From positions 306,869 through 370,868 of the forward strand of contig NZ_JARXXA010000003.1 of NCBI RefSeq assembly GCF_029892785.1: a DNA stretch of 64,000 bases, written 5' to 3'. The notes below the pieces were generated by a model. That model ran no database searches and was not told the origin of the DNA. It saw only the letters and a list, made by a program, of their open reading frames with translations. The position numbers were made by a program, and so were the translations under genes. The stretch is from Parabacteroides sp. PH5-46. Lineage in GTDB: Bacteria > Bacteroidota > Bacteroidia > Bacteroidales > Tannerellaceae. Position 1 is the stretch's first letter. Each line of letters opens with the position of its first letter. Below, piece by piece: positions 61,664-64,000 of the stretch.

Positions 61664-63905
61664 ATGAAACTATTAAATTTACTCATAAAACGCCCGACGA
61701 TCGTTGTGGTAATATTCATCCTGTTTGTAGGAGCCGGTCTATTGTCATTAGGACGTTTGAGTCAGGAACTATTCCCCCATATAGATATGCTGCTTATTAC
61801 AGTTGCTACTATTTATCCCGGGGCAAGCCCCGAAGAGGTGGAAAGTTCCGTATCCAAAAAGATAGAGGATGCTGTATCATCCCTCGAAAACATTGATGAA
61901 ATAACATCCATGTCAATGGAGGGTTTTTCTTATATCGTTGTTCAATTCAAAGACGGAACAGACGTAAACGTATCGGCCCAAAACGCCCAACGGAAAGTAA
62001 CAGCTATACGCAGCGAACTGCCTATGACAGTACGAGAGCCTTCCGTTGATGTTTTCGACGTAAACGACCAGCCGATTATGAAGTTGTCCGTAACCGGAAA
62101 TATCGGCGAAGCTGCGTTGTACGACATTGTGAAAAATGATATTTCCCCTCTTTTTGAACAGGTACAGGGTGTCGCCCGCATTAGCCTTATAGGCGGTCAC
62201 GAACGTGAAATACAAGTAGATATTGACGAACAACGCCTTGCTGCTTACAGCATGACTATTTCGGATGTGGTTGCTATCCTCAATTATTCAAACATGGATT
62301 ATCCTGCCGGAAAAATAACAGACGATGAAAAACAGGTCTTCATACGCCTTTCGGGAAAATTCCAATCCATTGCAGATATTGAGAATGTGATTGTTAAGAC
62401 ACTACTCGGCGGCTCTGTCGTAAAAGTATCGGATATTGCCCATGTCTATGACGGACAAAAAGATGTAGAGGCCATTACACGCTATAACGGAACAAACTCC
62501 ATTGGAATAGTCATTCAAAAGCAGTTGGATGCCAATGCCGTAAAAGTATCGAAAGAAATCAGCGAAGTTATCCGGCGGGCTGAAGCCAAATATCAAGCGG
62601 ATGGGCTATTGTTCCAAATAGCTTACAATAGTTCCGACTTTACGATAGAGGCTACTAACTCCGTTGTTAAAGACCTCTTTATGGCCATACTATTCGTAGC
62701 ACTTGCCATGTTGTTGTGTCTGCACTGTATTCGCAACGCCCTTATTGTGATGGTGTCTATTCCGGTGTCACTAATCTCCACCTTTGCGTTCATGTATCTT
62801 GCCGGGGCAACGCTCAACCTGATGACATTGATGGCGCTATCGCTCGTAATCGGTATTCTGGTGGACGATTCGATTATTGTCATCGAGAATATCCACCGCC
62901 ACCTCGAAATGGGCAAAACCAAAGTACAGGCCACCCTCGACGGAGTACGTGAAATCGGCGGATCTATTATCACACTCACGCTTGTTCTTGTGGTTGTTTT
63001 CCTGCCTATGGCTTTTTTGAGCGGTATGGTAGGTGGCTTTTTCGGACAGTTCTCGTTGGTTGTAGCAGTGGCAGCGCTTATCAGTCTGTTGGTTTCACTG
63101 ACTATTATTCCGTCATTGACAGTTCGTTTCGGGAAACTCGAAATCGTCAATACGAATACTGCTGTGGGCAAGTTTGTCAAATGGATTGAAGAGTCATTGG
63201 ACGCTTTCGGGTTTAAAATGCGCAATCTATTGAAATGGTCGCTAAACCATAAGCTCATTACATTAGGAGCAACCACTTTCTTATTTATATGCTCTATCAG
63301 TTTGCTTGCTGTTGGTATTATCGGAACGGAATTTATTGATGCCGGAGACAGGGGGGAATTCTATGTGCGCCTAAAAATGCCGAAAGATGCCACTATCGAA
63401 CAAACCAATTTTGTAAGCTTACAGGCGGAAGAGTTATTAAAGGGGCAGCCGTTGATTACCTCTCTCTTTACCAATGTGGGGGTTGAAGAAAACGGCTCCA
63501 TAGAATCCAATCAAGCCGAAATAAACGTGAAAATAGTGGATTATGATAAGCGCAATGTATCAGATAAGGAATATGCAAGGCAAATAAAACTGTTTTTACA
63601 GCAACACATTATCGAAGCGGAAGTAACTACTGTTCCGGTAAGCCTTTTCGGTGGGAGCGACGACGCGCCTATTGAAATGTATGTAATGGGCGACAATATG
63701 GATGAAATACTCTCCACATCAAGCCTTATCATGGACAGCCTTAAAAAAGATACCGGGCATATCGGACCTGAAAATATCGGTAGAAGCAGGAAGCCCTGAA
63801 ATTGCCGTAACCCTCAATCGGGAAAAAATGGCAAGGCTGGGAGTTTCTCAACTGGCAGTTGGAGAGGCATTGAACTACGCTTTCACCGGAAATACCGATA
63901 TTAAA
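61664..63905 (+). pseudogene. RND efflux pump, frameshifted and truncated
   Basis: The first 700 residues match RND pumps: YPGASPEEVESSVSKKIEDA (about 45-64), six membrane segments and the aspartate motif IGILVDDSIIVIENIHRHLE (about 396-415). An extra A in the A6 run at 63743-63748 shifts the frame. Removing it continues the protein as LKKIPGISDLKISVEAGSPE, then ALNYAFTGNTDIK. It stops at 63906, where about 300 further residues should follow. So there is a frameshift plus a real truncation, probably by insertion of another element. Confidence 0.85.
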
Positions 63906-64000
63906 TAGTCTATCCTTAAAAGCATTTCATTTATTTGATTGACAATATATTAGTTTGATTATTTCTTGTTTATATCTGCAAGAATTAGTATCTTTATCTG
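63906..64000. other. AT-rich sequence after the truncated RND gene
   Basis: From the TAG at 63906 the sequence no longer resembles an RND gene and is AT-rich without a frame. It is probably the end of an inserted element continuing beyond the window. Confidence 0.3.

Noticed and set aside
1..64000. CRISPR array or restriction/defence island
   Set aside because: No regularly spaced repeat array and no Cas, methylase or nuclease gene was seen.

Overview
The window reads as a chromosome segment of a Bacteroidota bacterium, most likely Bacteroidales and Dysgonomonas/Bacteroides-like. The pointers are the protein families (RteC, SAM-like Bacteroides integrases, DUF6132, SMUG2-type glycosylase, TonB receptor) and repeated Bacteroidota -7 promoter boxes of the form TAnnTTTG, for example before tRNA-Asp, hcp and the Crp/Fnr genes. 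The genus is an inference; the phylum is well supported.

Layout. 1-6.95 kb is core: the 5' part of an aminopeptidase P gene, gyrA, a TPR protein, YqgE, an aminotransferase and tRNA-Asp. 7-13 kb is a decayed mobile-element remnant just after tRNA-Asp: two broken tyrosine integrases, an excisionase-like HTH protein, a RibD/DHFR-like reductase, an RteC-family regulator and much noncoding DNA with inverted repeats. 13-25 kb is a nitrosative-stress and anaerobic redox region: flavodoxin, NDH-2, RIC/YtfE di-iron repair protein, two hybrid cluster proteins (Hcp), a ferredoxin partner and two HcpR-like Crp/Fnr regulators. 25-38.7 kb holds a phospholipase A1, a third Crp/Fnr regulator and a long operon for membrane-bound nitrate reductase (unknown membrane protein, mobA, narK, narGHJI, TonB receptor, P-loop NTPase). 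This operon looks GC-richer than its surroundings.

38.8-47.7 kb is a thiol/sulfur redox set (thioredoxin lipoprotein, rhodanese, DUF2892, DUF6132, MarR) divergent from an RND efflux operon that ends in a PII-like protein. 47.7-55.6 kb holds a tRNA-like gene with an oversized anticodon arm, an AraC regulator, a scrap of a third hcp, thiol peroxidase, PFOR, a DUF438-hemerythrin-PAS protein, rubredoxin, a DUF1858/DUF2249 protein and a chimeric NmrA-PAS gene. 55.7-64 kb holds an SGNH esterase, a methyltransferase remnant, and a TetR/ECF-sigma/RND efflux cluster whose pump gene is frameshifted and cut off near the window edge.

How the parts fit. Nitrate reductase makes nitrite, and no nitrite reductase is visible here. 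The neighbouring Hcp, RIC, flavodoxin and ferredoxin genes would cope with the resulting NO and related species. Three near-palindromes (TGTGACATTTATCACG, GTAACATTTGTTAC, TGTGACATTTGTCACA) sit about 42-44 bp upstream of inferred start points for hcp1/crp1, the ferredoxin-cupin-hcp2 unit/crp2, and rubredoxin-DUF438-PFOR. They suggest one HcpR-like regulon. A second putative regulon is marked by TTTCCnnnGGAAA operators in pairs 52 bp apart at the phospholipase and RND promoters, with a single copy at the divergent thiol-redox operon that encodes MarR.
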